A program made the translations under genes and the position numbers. Positions 5,513 through 6,684 of a stretch of DNA of 6,684 nt are shown here, in pieces. Origin of the DNA: Actinomycetota bacterium (lineage in GTDB: Bacteria; Actinomycetota; Thermoleophilia; Gaiellales; Gaiellaceae); contig VAYE01000202.1 of assembly GCA_005883235.1 (NCBI GenBank), forward strand, positions 1 through 6,684. Direction: 5' to 3'. Within the stretch, counting starts at the first letter, position 1, and each line of letters starts with the position of its first letter. A model generated the notes under the pieces. It saw only the letters and a program-made list of their open reading frames with translations, was not told where the DNA came from and searched no databases.

Positions 5513-6586
5513 ATGAATCGGCGCGGCATGGTGGACCTGATCGAGAGCGTCCTCGAGAACGAGGAGCTCCGCACGCTGATCGAGGGTGCGGAGCCCACGG
5601 GCTCGATTCGACAGGCCGACCTCGCCGAGTTCCTCGAGCTTCATCCCCTGGACGCGCTCGAGATCGACGCGCTCTACCGGGAGCTCGACCAGCGCGGCAT
5701 CGAGGTCGTCGAAGCCGAGAAGGAGCGCGAGCCGGCGCCGCCTCAGCTGATCCAGCAGCTCTCGTACGAGACGACGACCGACGCGCTGCAGCTCTTCCTG
5801 CGCGAGGCGGGTCGCCACGCGCTGCTGACGGCGCCGCAAGAGGTCGAGCTCGCGAAGCGGATCGAGCGCGGCGACCAGGAGGCCAAGCAGCGGATGATCC
5901 AGTCGAACCTCCGCTTGGTCGTGTCGATCGCCAAGAACTACCGCAACCAGGGCCTGCCGTTCCTCGACCTGATCCAGGAGGGGACGCTCGGCCTGATCCG
6001 CGCCGTCGAGAAGTTCGACTGGCGCCGCGGCTACAAGTTCTCGACCTACGCCACGTGGTGGATCCGACAGGCCGTGGCCCGCGCGCTCGCCGACAAGGCG
6101 CGGACGATCCGCATGCCGGTCCACATCGTCGAGCGGCTCCAGAAGATGAATCGCGCCGAGCGACTGCTCTGGACGCAGCTCGGCCGCGAGCCCTCGCTCG
6201 AGGAGATCGCCGAGGAGGCGAGCCTTCCGCTCCAGCAGGCCCACGAGGTGCTGGCCGCAGCGCGGGCCTCGACGAGCCTCGACCAGCCGGTCGGCGACCA
6301 GGAAGACGCGGTCTTCGGCGACTTCGTGGCCGGCGACGGGCCCCTTCCCGAGGACGAGGTCGAGGTCTCGCTCCGCAGCCAGGCGCTCTCGCAGGCCCTG
6401 TCCTCTCTGCCGGAGCGCGAGCGGCGCGTCCTCGAGCTCCGCTACGGGCTGTACGACGCCGAGCCGAAGACGCTCGAGGAGATCGGGCGCCGGCTCGGGC
6501 TGACGCGTGAGCGCGTCCGCCAGATCGAGCTCGACACGCTCAGGCGCCTGGCGACGCTGCGCGAGATGCAGGCCGTCGCCGGCTAG
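5513..6586 (+). CDS. rpoD: RNA polymerase sigma-70 factor, RpoD/SigA-like
   Basis: It binds core RNA polymerase and directs it to -35/-10 promoters. The 357-aa protein has a short region 1.1-like start (about 1-67, ending in the typical [10 protein letters not shown]), then region 1.2 ([20 protein letters not shown], about 90-109). Region 2 (about 128-203) contains [30 protein letters not shown] and the -10-binding, strand-opening [19 protein letters not shown]. Region 3 spans about 204-285 ([12 protein letters not shown]). Region 4 (about 292-347) carries the -35 helix-turn-helix [20 protein letters not shown]. No region is missing or broken. Region 1.1 suggests a primary (group 1) factor, but the protein is compact, with no large insert between regions 1.2 and 2.1. 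A group 2 paralogue therefore remains possible, and the symbol is tentative. ATG 5513 has GAGAGG 5 nt upstream; ATG 5528 has nothing comparable. Two hairpins follow the stop. Confidence 0.9.
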   Translation: MNRRGMVDLIESVLENEELRTLIEGAEPTGSIRQADLAEFLELHPLDALEIDALYRELDQRGIEVVEAEKEREPAPPQLIQQLSYETTTDALQLFLREAGRHALLTAPQEVELAKRIERGDQEAKQRMIQSNLRLVVSIAKNYRNQGLPFLDLIQEGTLGLIRAVEKFDWRRGYKFSTYATWWIRQAVARALADKARTIRMPVHIVERLQKMNRAERLLWTQLGREPSLEEIAEEASLPLQQAHEVLAAARASTSLDQPVGDQEDAVFGDFVAGDGPLPEDEVEVSLRSQALSQALSSLPERERRVLELRYGLYDAEPKTLEEIGRRLGLTRERVRQIELDTLRRLATLREMQAVAG

Positions 6587-6603
6587 GCACCGCTCGCGGT
6601 GCC
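6586..6603 (+). terminator. First hairpin after the sigma-factor gene
   Basis: A perfect 7-bp stem pairs GGCACCG (6586-6592) with CGGTGCC (6597-6603) around CTCG. It starts on the last base of the stop codon. No T-run follows. Together with the next hairpin it probably forms a tandem terminator. Confidence 0.55.
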
Positions 6604-6610
6604 GACATCA

Positions 6611-6637
6611 GGCCGCACGGGCTTAGCCGGTGCGGCC
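6611..6637 (+). terminator. Second hairpin after the sigma-factor gene
   Basis: GGCCGCAC (6611-6618) pairs perfectly with GTGCGGCC (6630-6637). Within the loop, GGC (6620-6622) pairs with GCC (6626-6628) around TTA, giving a long stem with one internal mismatch. It begins 24 bp after the stop codon and is the stronger of the two hairpins. It could also terminate a gene converging from the right, outside the window. Confidence 0.65.
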
Positions 6638-6641
6638 GTCT

Positions 6642-6670
6642 GAAACGACCGGTCGACCCGCGTGCGTTTC
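6642..6670. repeat. Palindrome and inverted repeat at the window edge
   Basis: CGACCGGTCG (6646-6655) is a perfect 10-bp palindrome, and GAAACG (6642-6647) is inverted as CGTTTC (6665-6670). No gene is visible in 6604-6684, so this may be upstream control sequence for whatever lies beyond the window. Support for a function is weak. Confidence 0.3.
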
Positions 6671-6684
6671 GCTCCGGTTCCTAG

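Noticed and set aside
5093..6244. A 383-codon minus-strand frame across the PBP/sigma junction
   Set aside because: It is a shadow that reads the reverse of two well-supported genes.
6671..6684. A possible stop codon of a convergent minus-strand gene at the window end
   Set aside because: A CTA at 6681-6683 is too little sequence to support any gene.

Overview
The window is GC-rich throughout, with long open frames on both strands. Together with a Shine-Dalgarno-led bacterial gene style, a proline- and threonine-rich tail on the penicillin-binding protein and several small unnamed membrane proteins, this suggests a high-GC actinobacterium, probably class Thermoleophilia (Gaiellales or Solirubrobacterales relatives). 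That placement is an inference from sequence flavour; no marker gene in the window settles it.

Layout. Positions 1-525 (+) carry the 3' part of an unrecognised membrane-protein gene, followed by a stable UUCG-loop hairpin at 546-569. A small plus-strand gene (620-826, 68 aa, good ribosome binding site) runs into the 3' end of a minus-strand pair: a 189-aa membrane/coiled-coil protein (1593-1024) and a 73-aa membrane protein (1014-793). The pair lies in one reading frame, separated by a single TAG. A 299-bp gene-free stretch (1594-1892) holds a compact group of DnaA-box-like 9-mers, two dyads and a spaced direct repeat. Next comes a minus-strand proline racemase/hydroxyproline epimerase-family gene (2882-1893). 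It is full length and has both catalytic cysteines, but an in-frame TGA interrupts it at 2483-2481.

Divergent from it, only about 54 bp away, starts a class A penicillin-binding protein (to 5441) with intact transglycosylase and transpeptidase motifs. Ahead of its single membrane segment is a helix-turn-helix-like cytoplasmic domain, which is not part of ordinary class A PBPs. Its start is unclear: the well-placed ATG at 2936 is one base out of frame. A primary-type sigma-70 factor (5513-6586) follows on the same strand, ending in two hairpins.

How the genes fit together. The PBP acts in peptidoglycan synthesis at the outer face of the membrane, and the sigma factor directs RNA polymerase to promoters. 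They are co-oriented with a 71-bp gap, so they could be co-transcribed, but nothing proves a functional link. The racemase is probably a separate amino-acid catabolic function, broken or affected by a sequence error. The most interesting points are the HTH-PBP fusion, the two coding lesions within about 460 bp of each other, and the DnaA-box-like cluster.
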